This document shows, piece after piece, positions 1 through 12,621 of a stretch of DNA of 64,000 bases. The DNA comes from Nemophila menziesii (taxonomy: Eukaryota; Streptophyta; Magnoliopsida; Boraginales; Hydrophyllaceae). The stretch is taken from positions 6,262,001 to 6,326,000 of the forward strand of contig JARWIR010000008.1 of the NCBI GenBank assembly GCA_029959085.1, given 5' to 3'. A program made the translations under genes and the position numbers. The notes beneath the pieces were generated by a model. The model did no database searches. It was not told the DNA's origin and saw only the letters and a list, made by a program, of their open reading frames with translations. The number at the start of each line of letters is the position of its first letter. Within the stretch, counting starts at the first letter, position 1.

Positions 1-1363
1 GTGTTATTATGACTAAAGTCTAAATAAATACAAGATGCACATGCATTCTTTGCGAAAGCGCATATGATTTTTTCACACTAGTTGATTACAAACTAGTTCA
101 TAAAATAAATCTGTAGTACTTGAATATCCCATGTGGGGAGAAGATGTACAAACTTAAAAACTAAGGCTAATAACATGTAATTTGCAAATAGGATTCACTG
201 GGGTGCTCAACTAACCAGGTAATAGTATCAAAAGTTTTCTTAGTAACCAGTATACTTTTACAACGAGTATCGTAAGAATAACAATGTTATACAATTTCAT
301 GACAAAAATCTGGTCATCTTTCAATTACGAAATTCTTGATAGTTCTTGGGGATTGTATTTATTATGATCATCCTTTATGAATTCTACCAACACTGTATAT
401 AAATTGAAAATAAAAAAAATTAAACCACAAGCCAAAGAAAAACTACCGATGAATGCTAAACTAACATATCTCCTATAAACAAACAAAATGGTAATAGATA
501 AAAAATATTAAAACTAATAAAAACAATATGGTAGCGTTAAAAATTCAATTTGGTTAAAAATTACCCGCCAAACTAAAATAAGGTACTTAACCTAATATTA
601 TAGCTTTATGAGATAAAAATATACTTAATACACTAGGAAAACGTAATTAAAGATTAAGATGTAATCCGAATATATGATATGCGAAAAGAAAAGAAGCATA
701 AACTATTAGAACATGGAATTGAGTAAAAAAAGATAAACTCCTGACTATATACTACAATTTAGGCAATAATAGGTATTATCAATAAAATATTGTTTGAGTA
801 ACAATTGAACTGTTAATCAACAAAACAGTGGTTTATTCTAACATTACATTAGTGATTATATTCATAAATCAATTATGTACAAAATTAATAACAAAGCCAG
901 AGAGATATAATACATGAAAAAAGGATTTGAAGGATTTTATCGCTGAAGAATTTTTGAATTTTGTAGTAATCGTGTAGCTGTTGAAATTAAATTTAAAATT
1001 TAGATATAAAAAAAATCAAGTATAATTTAATGGAGAAAATTATATGATCAAAACTATAGTTTATTCATTACTGTAACACATGTGACAACGAAAAATATGA
1101 AGTTCAACAACAATTATTTAATTGAAGTTAGTTTTAACGATGATATAATAACTAGTGGAAGAGATATCAAGTTGATTTAAAGATTTTTTGGATCAATATT
1201 CTGGAAAAAAAAATATAAGAGAGTTATGAGTAACTTAACATCTGAATATGAGCAAATTCGTTTCTAAGCTACATATTCAAAATGACTATTTCTAAGCCAA
1301 AGATATTCTAATGATCATTTTGAATATCTTTGACTACACCATAAAAAATAATTGTTTTGGCCT

Positions 1364-1380
1364 AATATTGGTTTTTTGAA
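1364..1380. other. Empty LINE target site in U1
   Basis: The sequence reads AATATTGGTTTTTTGAAAC without interruption, where U2-U6 and U8 have the LINE. It differs by point changes from the clean empty sites of U7 and U9. It is followed directly by the ATTTATATTTAATAGACAC flank that lies to the right of the LINE in U6 and U8. Confidence 0.8.
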
Positions 1381-1483
1381 ACATTTATATTTAATAGACA
1401 CACGCAAGTCATATAATTAAATTGTTTATTTTTGATAGGGTTAGTCAGATGGTATAAAATGCTCATTTTGAATATATTTGCAT

Positions 1484-1635
1484 AATCCTATACCAAATAT
1501 ATTAATACACATCCCATATGTTTTAAACTTATAAAAGTAACTAACTAATTAATCTAATGACATGTGTTTTATTACAATAATTAATGGTTGAAACTTGAAT
1601 ATTGGACCATCCAATATTGGATGATAGTCTTACCC
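1484..1635 (+). repeat. MITE-like sequence, resident copy in U1
   Basis: About 150 bp running from AATCCTATACC to GATAGTCTTACCC, ending in a short palindromic stretch (CATCCAATATTGGATG). It is related, in opposite orientation, to the insertion at 13981-14140. Confidence 0.55.
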
Positions 1636-2966
1636 CATCTCATGTTTATGTCATGCAAAAACTAATTAGAGGAACCACTACTTAATTTAATGACATGTGT
1701 TTTATAAATATGATTGATGGTTAGTCTTACCGGGTCTTTAAATCCCTAAAAATGATCAATAAAATTAACTTTACTTTTGATGGACTACCTATTCCAAATG
1801 ATAACCTAGCCCACCAACTAGTATTTCCTTAAGAACAAAACACAAACTCATTTATTTAAGACAGAAAAATACAATATTTTAGTATAATTACTATAGAAAA
1901 TTTAAAGATACGATTGACTAAAGAAATGAATACATTTAAAATAAAAAATTATTTTTATAAATATTCCAATCTACCTTCCTCAAACGAACTTTGAATCCTT
2001 CTAGCTTCACGGTGAATTGAAGGTGCTGAATTCTTCTCTATCCTCTCTGACATCACTTCTATTGCCTGTATACATTATAGGTATCGTTAAACACTTTATT
2101 CAGTTTTATATATTATATGTATATCCATTATATTTCTTTTTGGAATATCCGATTTGGTTAATGTAATTTGACTGATTACCAATTAATTTTTAAGTATTTG
2201 AGTATATGTTAATTCAATTTTTGAAATTATTATAAATCTATGCAAGTTTATTTTTTTCTTAATAATTAAAAAATAAATCTAATAAAATACTAAGAGAATA
2301 ATAACTTGATAATTCTCAGATGCGATTTAATTTTGAAATTTAAATATTATTTATTGATAATGTTTAAATATACTTTTGTGTTTTCTCACAGATTTATTTT
2401 AACATTGAGATTCCTATCAATAATAAATATAATTATCAACAAAACAAGGAATGAGATCGTTGATCATGATATTTCACACAACTATAAACAATTCATAATT
2501 GTTTCGTGGTAAGATCTAATTACTAAATTAAATTCCATAGGTTATGTTAGTGTTTTGTTTGAAGGGAATATGTATTACTCTAATTTGGAGTAGGAATTGA
2601 AAGTTTGATGGCATCCTTCTATTTTTTTGATAAATGAAACTCTCTGGGATCCTGTTCATAACGACACAATATGCACTCTAGTGCTTGTTCAATTAAACTT
2701 TCATACTCAACCCCTTCCAAGATTATTTGCAGTGGCTGGCACATGATTTTATCTCTTTTTTCTTTGTTGCATATGATGAGGACAGTGACTACTAAATCTT
2801 GGTAGTTTCTCTAGTGGACAATTTCAACAACATAAAATTGATGAACTACTTTTTGTTGTTTTTATATCTAATAAAATAGATGATATATTAAAATGTCTAC
2901 ATGTTTTATTTTTATTTTAAAATATTTCTAGTTTATGAAATTATATCTGATCAAATCAACAGGTAT

Positions 2967-3390
2967 TTACATATGTGGGCCTGAAGAAGCATAAAGTAGC
3001 TGAAAAAGGAGGTGTCTGTTTCTAACAAGAAGCAGAAAAAATCCATCCATCATAATAGGGGAAATTGGGCTCGGAATCGGAGAGTATTGACCATATCCCA
3101 TTGATCCATCATATCCATGACCCGGATAAAACATTGATGAAGTATCGTTATACATTGGCTGTGAATAAAATCAAACACCATAGGAGCGTGATACTAACCA
3201 CCTTAGTAAATCCCTGGGTCCTTTGGAGTATAAGCATTGTATGGGTAAGTGGCGGTAAGAAGAGATCCACTTGAATCTGAATCAACAACAAGATCTTTGA
3301 CATTTGTAGGGGCACTTGAGATGGTTACAACAGAAGGTGGATTCAGAAGCACGGCCCTTTCATCCTTAGGAATAGCAGCGTGAAAATAGA
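2967..3390 (-). pseudogene. ECT (YTHDF-like) N-terminal exon fragments, U1 copy
   Basis: Read on the minus strand, the fragment starts with AIPKDERAVLLNPPSVVTIS, continues to the end of a block at YPYNAYTPKDPGIY, and after a ~40-nt gap reads PMYNDTSSMFYPGHGYDG then SMGYGQYSPIPSP. This tyrosine/glycine/proline-rich pattern (YYGGY, then GYG..YGPYSP) is that of the disordered N-terminal half of plant ECT proteins, cytoplasmic readers of m6A in mRNA. The C-terminal YTH domain that binds m6A is not in the unit. The ~40-nt gap is short for a plant intron and the frame does not join cleanly across it. In this copy TAT is changed to TAA (IYY to IY*). Further weak similarity (PPF..YASSGPHM) lies at 2967-3022. 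The ECT assignment is by pattern recognition, not by a search. Confidence 0.6.
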
Positions 3391-6300
3391 TTGTAAATAT
3401 TAGAGTTTTAAAGCAGATCTGAACACTAAACTGAGAAAAAGATAAATAATTGCTCTTAATTTACCCGACCTATCCCATTTTGTAATTCGACAACTTTCTC
3501 GACTGTAAATAGTTATAAATAAACATGTTAGTTCGAGTTTAGGTGCAAGATTTGATTTTCATAGAAAATAAACATGGAAGATCGAAAACCTAAACTCAAA
3601 ATCGAACGATCTACATGTAAGAAAAATTAACAAACAAAAAAATACAAGAAATACCCAAACATTACGGTTTGTCACCCAGAATCGCGTCAACACACATATC
3701 TTAATTTAGAATCCCTACTCGGTATGGTTGTTGTTCTAGAGCTTGCACGAACCATGGATACTATACTATTTGGAGTTGAGCATTCCCTCCTGGTGGACGT
3801 TGAATTGATGGATTCTCAACTTCTTGATTAAGTGGGATTACAAGTTCTCATCTTCATCAACTTCCACCTGTTATTACGTAAATAGGGCATCTCCACTTTC
3901 TACCTAATATTATGTCACATAAATGCATTTATTATAAAAAAAGGGAGACATCAATATATATTCTCCTCAGTCTTTTACCCCAATACTAAATTTTTTGTTA
4001 GACTTCCATTAGGAAGCACACCTCATCATGGTCATATGACCCTTGACTGATTTTAGCTCATCGAGTTCTTCAAGAGGCAAATCCGGCTTGGGAAACTATC
4101 CATAAAAGAATCAAAGTTTCACCGTTTGAGGGTTTACATTGGGTAAGAGTTTCACGCTCTATCACTTCTTGTATACGATACAGGAGAACGTATATTCTAC
4201 CTCTACAATTCAATGATGTTTATAATAACCTCAATGGTAGGTGGAATGGAAAATGAAAGTGCATAGAAAGTGATGAAGACTTATGATAGTAGTGATAGAA
4301 AAATTTCTACAAAAAGATTAAATCGATTTCAATTAAATCTAAGATAATCAAGCACTAGTTTACCTCTCATGGGAATTTATGTCTCAGAAATTATGGGATT
4401 TACATGCTTATATATGCAAATGATTTGTACAAGATGATACCAGTACGAGTATAATACCCTAAACGTGAGGTCAGAAACATGATAACACAAATTTTTCATG
4501 GATGTTGTATTACATGAACTCTTTATATGATACAAACACCTTAAAATTGAATGAGAACTGAATCTGTGTTTTTAGATTTGTTAGTCAAAACTAACTTTGT
4601 TAGTTAATATTTCGTATAATGACTAATTTTTATCGAAAACTCCTTATGTTGGTTTGACTTCGTTTAATGAATTATATTTATGGAATATTTTGTTTGTGCT
4701 CAGTTATTTGTGAATAAAACGACCAAATTATATGAATTTAATGATAAATTTTAAATTTTAAATTTTGGTGGGAAAAATCTTACCGAAAGTAGTATGTTAT
4801 ACGATAAGCCATGGGATTGAAGTTCAAATGCATTAACATATGTTTTATTTGGAGCATTATTAATTCACTTCAAAACTCGAAAAATAAATGAAATCTTATG
4901 AAGAATAGAAGATTAAAACAATACAAAGCTTTAAATGACATTAACGGTTATTGTGGGATAAAGTACACTAAATTTAGTTATTTTGCAAAAATGCTTGAGA
5001 TTGAAATTATGTACATTTAATTGTTACATGATCTAAATTCTTAATACACATACCAAAACAAGTACACCGTGTTGTTTTGATATAAAGTCTCTCATCAATA
5101 TTATCGGTTTACTCGTATACTTACCAAGCACACCATGCAGTTTTCTTCTTGTTGTAGTAAACACATACCCTGGAAGTGTTATTATGACTAAATTCTAAAT
5201 TATTATAAGATGCACATGCATTCTTTGCAAAAGCGCATATGATTTTTTCACACTAGTTGATTACAAACAAGTTCATAAAATAAATCTGTAGTACTTGAAT
5301 ATCCCATGTTGGAAGAAGATGTACAAACTTAAAAACTAAGGCCAATAACATGTGATTTGCAAATAGGATTCCCTGGGGTGCTCAACTTACCAGGTAATAG
5401 TATCAAAAGTTGTCTTAGTAACCAGTATACTTTTACAACGAGTATCGTAAGAATAACAATGTTATACAATTTCATGACAAAAATCTGGTCATCTTTCAAT
5501 TACAAAATTCTTGATAGTTCTTGGGGATTGAATTTATTATGATCATCCTTTATAAATTCTACCAACACTGTATATATATTGACAATAAAAAAAATTAAAC
5601 CACAAGCCAAAGAAAAACTCTCGATGAATGATAAACTAACATATCGCCTATAAACAAACAAAATGGTAATAGATAAAAAATATTAAAACTAATAAAAACA
5701 ATATGGTAGCGTTAAAAATTCAATTTGGTTAAAAATTACCCGCCAAACTAAAATAAGGTACTTAACCTAATATTATAGCTTTATGAGATAAAAATATACT
5801 TAATACACTAGGAAAACGTAATTAAAGATTAAGATGTAATCCGAATATATGACATACGAAAAGAAAAGAAGCATAAACTATTAGAACATTGAATTGAGTA
5901 AAAAAAGATAAACTCCTGACTATATTCTACAATTTAGGCAATAATAGGTTTGATCAATAAAATATTGTTTGAGTAACAATTGAACTGTTAATCTACAAAA
6001 CAATGGTTTATTCTAACACTACATTAGTGATTATATTCATAAATCAATTATGTACAAAGTTAATAACAAAGCCAGCGTGATATAATACCTGAAAAAAGGA
6101 ATTGAAGGATTTGATCGCTGAAGAATTTTTGAATTTTTGTAGTAATCGTGTAGCTGTTGAAATTAAATTTAAAAATTAGATATAAAAAAAATCACGTATA
6201 ATTTAATGGAGAAAATTATATGATCAAAACTATAGTTTATTCATTACTGTAACACATGTGACAAGGAAAAATATGAAGTTCAACAATAATTATTTAGTTG

Positions 6301-6554
6301 AAGTTAGTTTTAACGATGATATAATAACTAGTGGAAGAGATATCAAGTTGATTTAAAGATTTTTTGGATCAATATTCTGGAAAAAAAATATAAGAGAGTT
6401 ATGAGTAACTTAACATCTGAATATGAGCAAATTCGTTTCCAGGCTTTAATTTCAAAATGACTATTTCTAGGCCAAAAATATTCTAAATGATAATTTTGAA
6501 TATCTTTGACTACGCCATCAAAAATAATTATTTTGGCCTAAAATTGGTTATTTT

Positions 6555-7681
6555 ATGGAAGGGAAATTTAGAAGGTTCTCAAGGTGCTAAAATATCTTGG
6601 CATTCTATCTGCTCTAAGAAAGAAAATGGTGGATTAAATATACCAAACCTTGAAGATTTAAATAAGGTGTGTATATTGTCCATTTTTTGGAGAATGTATT
6701 CTCAAAAAGATAATTAATGGAGCTCTTGGACTAAGAATAATAATCTTAATGGAAGGTGTATATGGGGCATTGAATAAAAACAATATCATTCGTGGGTTTG
6801 GAAGCAAATGTTAAAAATCAAAGAAATTGCTTATAAATTCATAAGACATGAGGTAGATAATGGTATAGACACATTTATGCTATGGGATAAATAGATTTAA
6901 GGCAAAAGTATAGAAGAAACCTTGAATATTGATTTGGGTAAACAAAATATTAAGAGTAACAGAACTATTAATGATTTCTATGGAAGAAAGAGGTGGAGAC
7001 TTCCTCCTTGTATAAGTAAAGCTTTACCAATTATTCAAAATATTAAGCTAACTGACAAGTCTGATAAAATTATCTGGGAGCATAATATTAAACAAAAGTT
7101 TTCATTTAAAAAAACCTTGTCAAGTATTAGTGAAGCTAAAGAGTATGTTGACTGGAGTAAAGTGGTTTGGGACAGGTTTTGTGTTCCAAGATGCTCGTTT
7201 ATTACTTGGGTGGCTGCTCAAGATAGGCTCCCAACTAAAAATAGAATGTTAAGTTGGGGGTTACAGGTCAATCCTTTGTGTGATTTCTGTCTTAATGGTG
7301 GAGAAGATAGGGATAATTTATTCTTATCTTGTTCATTTTCTCAGAGAATACTTAAGAATGTTATGAAGATTAGTGGTATACATATTGCAGCCTCGGGTTT
7401 TTTGCCTTTAATCAAGTCTTTTCTGCTTCTTCAAAGTAAAGAACATCTAAGTATTGTAAGTTTGATATTTACTTCATATGTGTATTGTATATGGAGTGAA
7501 CGAAATGGGAGAAATCACGGGAGTTTAATGCGCACTGAGGAGCAAATGGAAAAGGAGATAAAGATGATGATTTGCTCGAGATTACAAAGTTTTAAACTTA
7601 AGGAAAAAAGCTCAAAAGAAGTTCTAGAAAAATTTGTTAGTGGGTCTGTTTAGTAATAGCTAGTGGGCCTCTTGTAATTTT
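6555..7681 (+). pseudogene. LINE ORF2 C-terminal fragment in U2 (zf-RVT), 3'-deleted
   Basis: This is a 5'-truncated non-LTR retrotransposon that starts just after the target duplication at 6541-6554. The encoded protein is the C-terminal part of ORF2. A fragment downstream of the RT (WKGNLEGSQ, GGLNIPNLEDLN, WRMYSQKDN) is followed by a reverse-transcriptase zinc-binding region (zf-RVT): WSKVVWDRFCVPRCSFITWV, RLPTKNRMLSWG and the CDFCLNGGEDRDNLFLSCSF cluster, which here has Asn where the other copies have His. The zf-RVT half is open for 243 codons (6922-7653). Upstream, this copy is broken by TAA at 6715-6717, TAA in GIE*, TAG at 6892-6894 and the TAA at 6898-6900 shared by all copies. The 3' UTR, poly(A) and right target duplication are deleted. 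No RT catalytic or endonuclease domain is present, so it cannot move itself. Confidence 0.87.
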
Positions 7682-9034
7682 TAATGACATGTGTTTTATA
7701 AATATGATTGATGGTTATAAATTTATAATTCGACCAGCCAATACAGGAGGTAAGTCTTACCGGGTCTTTAAATCCCTAAAAATGATCAATAAAATTAACT
7801 TTAATTTTGATGGACTACCTATTCCAAATGATAACCTAGCCCACCAACTAGTATTTCCTTAAGAACAAAACACAAACTCATTTATTTAAGACAGAACAAT
7901 ACAACATTTTAGTATAATTACTATAGAAAATTTAAAGGTACGATTGACCAAAGAAATGAATACATTTAAAATAAAATATTTATTTTTATAAATATTCCAG
8001 ATCTACCTTCCTCAAACGAAGTTTGAATCCTTCTAGCTTCACGGTGAATTGAAGGTGCTGAATTCTTCTCTATCCTCTCTGACATCACTTCCATTGCCTG
8101 TATACATTATAGGTATCGTTAAACACTTTATTCAGTTTTAAATATTATATGTATATCCATTATATTTCTTTTAGGAATATCCTATTAGGTTAATGTAATT
8201 TGACTAATTACCAATTAATTTTTAAGTATTTGAGTATATGTTAATTCAATTTTTGAAATTATTATAAATCTATGCAAGTTTATTTTTTTTCTTAATAATT
8301 AAAAAATAAATCTAATAAATTAATAAGAGAATAATAACTTGATAATTCTCAGATGCGATTTAATTTTGAAATTTAAATATTATTTATTGATAATGTTTAA
8401 ATATACTTTTGTGTTTTCTCACAGATTTATTTTAACATTGAGATTCCTATCAATAATAAATATAATTATCAACAAAACAAGGAATGAGATCGTTGATCAT
8501 GATATTTCACACATCTATAAACAATTCATAATTGTTTCGTGGTAAGATCTAATTACTAAATTAAATTCGATAGGTTATGTTAGTGTTTTGTTTGAAGGGA
8601 ATATGTATTACTTGATTAAAAGTTTGTCTACTTTCTTTAATTTTACTCTAATTTGGAGTAGGAATTGAAAGTTTGATGGCATCCTTCTATTTTTTTGATA
8701 AATGAAACTCTCTGGGATCCTGTTCATAACGACACAATATGCACTCTAGTGCTTGTTCAATTAAACTTTCATACTCAACCCCTTCCAAGATTATTTGCAG
8801 TGGCTGGCACATGATTTTATCTCTTTTTTCTTTGTTGCATATGATGAGGACATTGACTACTAAATCTTGGTAGTTTCTCTAGTGGACAATTTCAACAACA
8901 TAAAATTGATGAACTACTTTTTGTTATTTTTATATCTAATAAAATAGATGATATATTAAAATGTCTACATGTTTTATTTTTAGTTTAAAATATTTCTGGT
9001 TTATGAAATTATATCTGATCAAATCAACAGGTAT

Positions 9035-9458
9035 TTACATATGTAGGCCTGAAGAAGCATAAAGTAGCTGAAAAAGGAGGTGTCTGTTTCTAACAAGAAG
9101 CAGAAAAAATCCATCCATCATAATAGGGGAAATTGGGCTCGGAATCGGAGAGTATTGACCATATCCCATTGATCCATCATATCCATGACCCGGATAAAAC
9201 ATTGATGAAGTATCGTTATACATTGGCTGTGAATAAAATCAAACACCATAGGAGCGTGATACTAACCACCATAGTAAATCCCTGGGTCCTTTGGAGTATA
9301 AGCATTGTATGGGTAAGTGGCGGTAAGAAGAGATCCACTTGAATCTGAATCAACAGCGAGATCTTTGACATTTGTAGGGACACTTGAGATGGTTACAACA
9401 GAAGGAGGATTCAGAAGCACGGCCCTTTCATCCTTAGGAATAGCAGCGTGAAAATAGA
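9035..9458 (-). pseudogene. ECT N-terminal exon fragments, U2 copy
   Basis: Same two blocks as in U1, here without the stop: the first block ends in PKDPGIYYGG. The second block keeps MYNDTSSMFYPGHGYDGSMG. The last residues read GLHM instead of GPHM. No YTH domain follows. Confidence 0.6.
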
Positions 9459-12400
9459 TTGTAAATATTAGAGTTTTAAAGCAGATCTGAACACTAAACT
9501 GAGAAAAAGATAAATAATTGCTCTTAATTTACCCGATCTATCCCATTTTGTAATTCGACAACTTTCTCGACTGCAAATAGTTATAAATAAATATGTTAGT
9601 TCGAGTTTAGGTGCAAGATTTGATTTTCATAGAAAATAAACATGGAAGATCGAAAACCTAAACTCAAAATCTAACGATCTACATGTAAGAAAAATTAACA
9701 AACAAAAAAATAAAAGAAATACCCAAACATTACGGTTTGTCACCCAGAATCGCGTCAACATACAGATCTTAATTTAGAATCCCTACTCGGTATGGTTGTT
9801 GTTCTAGAGCTTGCACGAACCATGGATCATATACTATTTGGAGTTGAGCATTCCCTTCTGGTGGACGTTGAATTGATGGATTCTCAACTTCTTGATTAAG
9901 TGGGATTACAAGTTCTCATCTTCATCAACTTCCACCTGTTATTACGTAAATAGGGCATCTCCACTTTCTACCTAATATTATGTCACATAAATGCATTTAT
10001 TATAAAAAAAGGGAGACATCAATATATATTCTCCTCAGTCTTTTACCCCAATAATAAATTTTTTGTTAGACTTCCATTAGGAAGCACACCTCATCATGGT
10101 CATATGACCCTTGACTGATTTTAGCTCATCGAGTTCTTCAAGAGGCAAATCCGGCTTGGGAAACTATCCATAAAAGAATCAAAGTTTCACCGTTTGAGGG
10201 TTTACATTGGGTAAGAGTTTCACGCTCTATCACTTCTTGTATACGATACAGGAGAACGTATATTCTACCTCTACAATTCAATGATGTTTATAATAACCTC
10301 AATGGTAGGTGGAATGGAAAATGAAAGGGCATAGAAAGTGATGAAGACTTATGATAGTAGTGATAGAAAAATTTCTACAAAAAGATTAAATCAATTTCAA
10401 TTAAATCTAAGATAATCAAGGACTAGGTTACCTCTCATGGGAATTTATGTCTCAGAAATTATGGGATTTACATGCTTATATATGCAAATGATTTGTACAA
10501 GATGATACCAGTACGAGTATATTACCATAAACGTGAGGTCAGAAACATGATAACACAAATTTTTCATGGATGTTGTATTACATGAACTCTTTATATGATA
10601 CAAACACCTTAAAATTGAATGAGAACTGAATCTGTGTTTTTAGATTTGTTAGTCAAAACTAACTTTGTTAATTAATATTTCGTATAATGACTAATTTTTA
10701 TCAGAAACTCCTTATGTTGGTTTGACTTCGTTTAATGAATTATATTTGTGGAATATTTTGTTTTTGCTCAGTTATTTGTGAATAAAATGACCAAATTGTA
10801 TGAATTTAATGATAAATTTTAAATTTTAAATTTTGGTGGGAAAAATCCTACCGAAAGTAGTATGTTATACGATAATCCATGGGATTGAAGTTCAAATGCA
10901 TTAACATATGTTTTATTTGGAGCATTATTAATTCACTTCAAAACTCGAAAAATAAATGAAATCTTATGAAGAATAGAAGATTAAAACAATACAAAGCTTT
11001 AAATGACATTAACGGTTATTGTGGGATAAAGTACACTAAATGTAGTTATTTTGCAAAAATGCTTGAGATTGAAATTATGTACATTTAATTGTTACATGAT
11101 CTAAATTCATAATACACATACCAAAACAAGTACACCGTGCAGTTTTGATATAAAGTCTCTCATCAATATTATCGGTTTACTCGTATACTTACCAAGCACA
11201 CCATGCAGTTTTCTTCTTGTTGTAGTAAACACATACCCTGGAAGTGTTATTATGACTAAATTCTAAATTATTATAAGATGCACATGCATTCTTTATAAAA
11301 GCGCATATGATTTTTTCACACTAGTTGATTACAAACAAGTTCATAAAATAAATCTGTAGTACTTGAATATCCCATGTTGGAAGAAGATGTACAAACTTAA
11401 AAACTAAGGCCAATAACATGTGATTTGCAAATAGGATTCCCTGGGGTGCTCAACTTACCAGGTAATAGTATCAAAAGTTGTCTTAGTAACCAGTATACTT
11501 TTACAACGAGTATCGTAAGAATAACAATGTTATACAATTTCATGACAAAAATCTGGTCATCTTTCAATTACGAAATTCTAGATAGTTCTTGGGGATTGAA
11601 TTTATTATGATCATCCTTTATAAATTCTACCAACACTGTATATATATTGACAATTAAAAAAATTAAACCACAAGCCAAAGAAAAACTCCTGATGAATGAT
11701 AAACTAACATATCGCCTATAAACAAACAAAATGGTAATAGATAAAAAATATTAAAACTAATAAAAACAATATGGTAGCGTTAAAAATTCAATTTGGTTAA
11801 AAATTACCCGCCAAACTAAAATAATGTACTTAACCTAATATTATAGCTTTATGAGATAAAAATATACTTAATACACTAGGAAAACGTAATTAAAGATTAA
11901 GATGTAATCCGAATATATGACATACGAAAAGAAAAGAAGCATAAACTATTAGAACATGGAATTGAGTAAAAAAAGATAAACTCCTGACTATATACTACAA
12001 TTTAGGCAATAATAGGTATGATCAATAAAATATTGTTTGAGTAACAATTGAACTGTTAATCTACAAAACAATGGTTTATTCTAACACTACATTAGTGATT
12101 ATATTCATAAATCAATTATGTACAAAGTTAATAACAAAGCCAGCGTGATATAATACTTGAAAAAAGGAATTGAAGGATTTGATCGCTGAAGAATTTTTGA
12201 ATTTTTGAAGTAATCATGTAGCTGTTGAAATTAAATTTAAAATTTAGATATAAAAAAAATCACGTATAATTTAATGGAGAAAATTATATGATCAAAACTA
12301 TAGTTTATTCATTACTGTAACACATGTGACAAGGAAAAATATGAAGTTCAACAATAATTATTTAGTTGAAGTTAGTTTTAACGATGATATAATAACTAGT

Positions 12401-12621
12401 GGAAGAGATATCAAGTTGATTTAAAGATTTTTTGGATCAATATTCTGGAAAAAAATATAAGAGAGTTATGAGTAACTTAACATCTGAATATGAGCAAATT
12501 CGTTTCCAGGCTTTAATTTCAAAATGACTATTTCTAGGCCAAAAATATTCTAAATGATCATTTTGAATATCTTTGACTACGCCATCAAAAATAATTGTTT
12601 TGGCCTAAAATTGGTTATTTT

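Larger units (their letters stand above)
1..5175 (+). repeat. Tandem unit U1 (LINE-minus; B/A recombinant)
   Basis: This is the first visible copy. It has an empty LINE site near 1364-1380 and decayed ECT exons at 2967-3390 on the minus strand. The left part shares diagnostic variants with U9 (ATTCACTGGGGTGCTC and AACTAACCAGG near 190-220). From about 1700 on it carries the U2-U5 variants (CCTATTCCAAATG at ~1788). Private changes are a ~36-bp loss near 2578 and loss of ~45 bp near 1720. The remaining sequence (1-1360, 1700-2600, 3400-5175) is AT-rich, with no coding region I can support. Confidence 0.9.
5176..11243 (+). repeat. Tandem unit U2 (LINE with deleted 3' end)
   Basis: This 6068-bp copy belongs to the U2-U5 group. 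The LINE fragment is at 6555-7681 and its 3' end plus flank are missing. The ECT exons are at 9035-9458 on the minus strand. It keeps the CGACCAGCCAATACAGGAGG stretch (7731-7750) that U4 and U5 have lost. The rest (5176-6540, 7690-9030, 9460-11243) is AT-rich with no supported gene. Confidence 0.93.

Noticed and set aside
2306..2512. 68-codon plus-strand frame repeated in most units (also near 8339, 14568, 22298, 28330, 34852, 45328)
   Set aside because: It needs a TTG start, is very AT-rich and hydrophobic, matches no family I know, and is conserved only as much as the surrounding unit. U7 has lost it by deletion.
3065..3274. 69-codon plus-strand frame in most units (MGSESESIDHIPL...)
   Set aside because: It lies exactly opposite the ECT-like blocks on the minus strand; composition and pattern favour the minus-strand reading.
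3660..3890. Possible further minus-strand exon (NQEVENP.IQR.PGGNAQLQI) best seen in U6 near 36.3-36.4 kb
   Set aside because: Open for only ~45 codons, broken in most units, and not recognised; too weak to call.
5329..5475. 48-codon minus-strand frame with a hydrophobic start (MKLYNIVILTILVV...), and the opposing plus-strand frame at 5357-5542
   Set aside because: Signal-peptide-like look but no family match; interrupted in U1 and U9 by a stop (PGKLS becomes PG*). Probably chance in AT-rich DNA.
6922..7653. 243-codon zf-RVT frame as a domesticated host gene
   Set aside because: The same frame is broken in U3, U5, U6 and U8, has no promoter evidence, and sits in a 5'-truncated LINE with target duplications; passive retention is enough.
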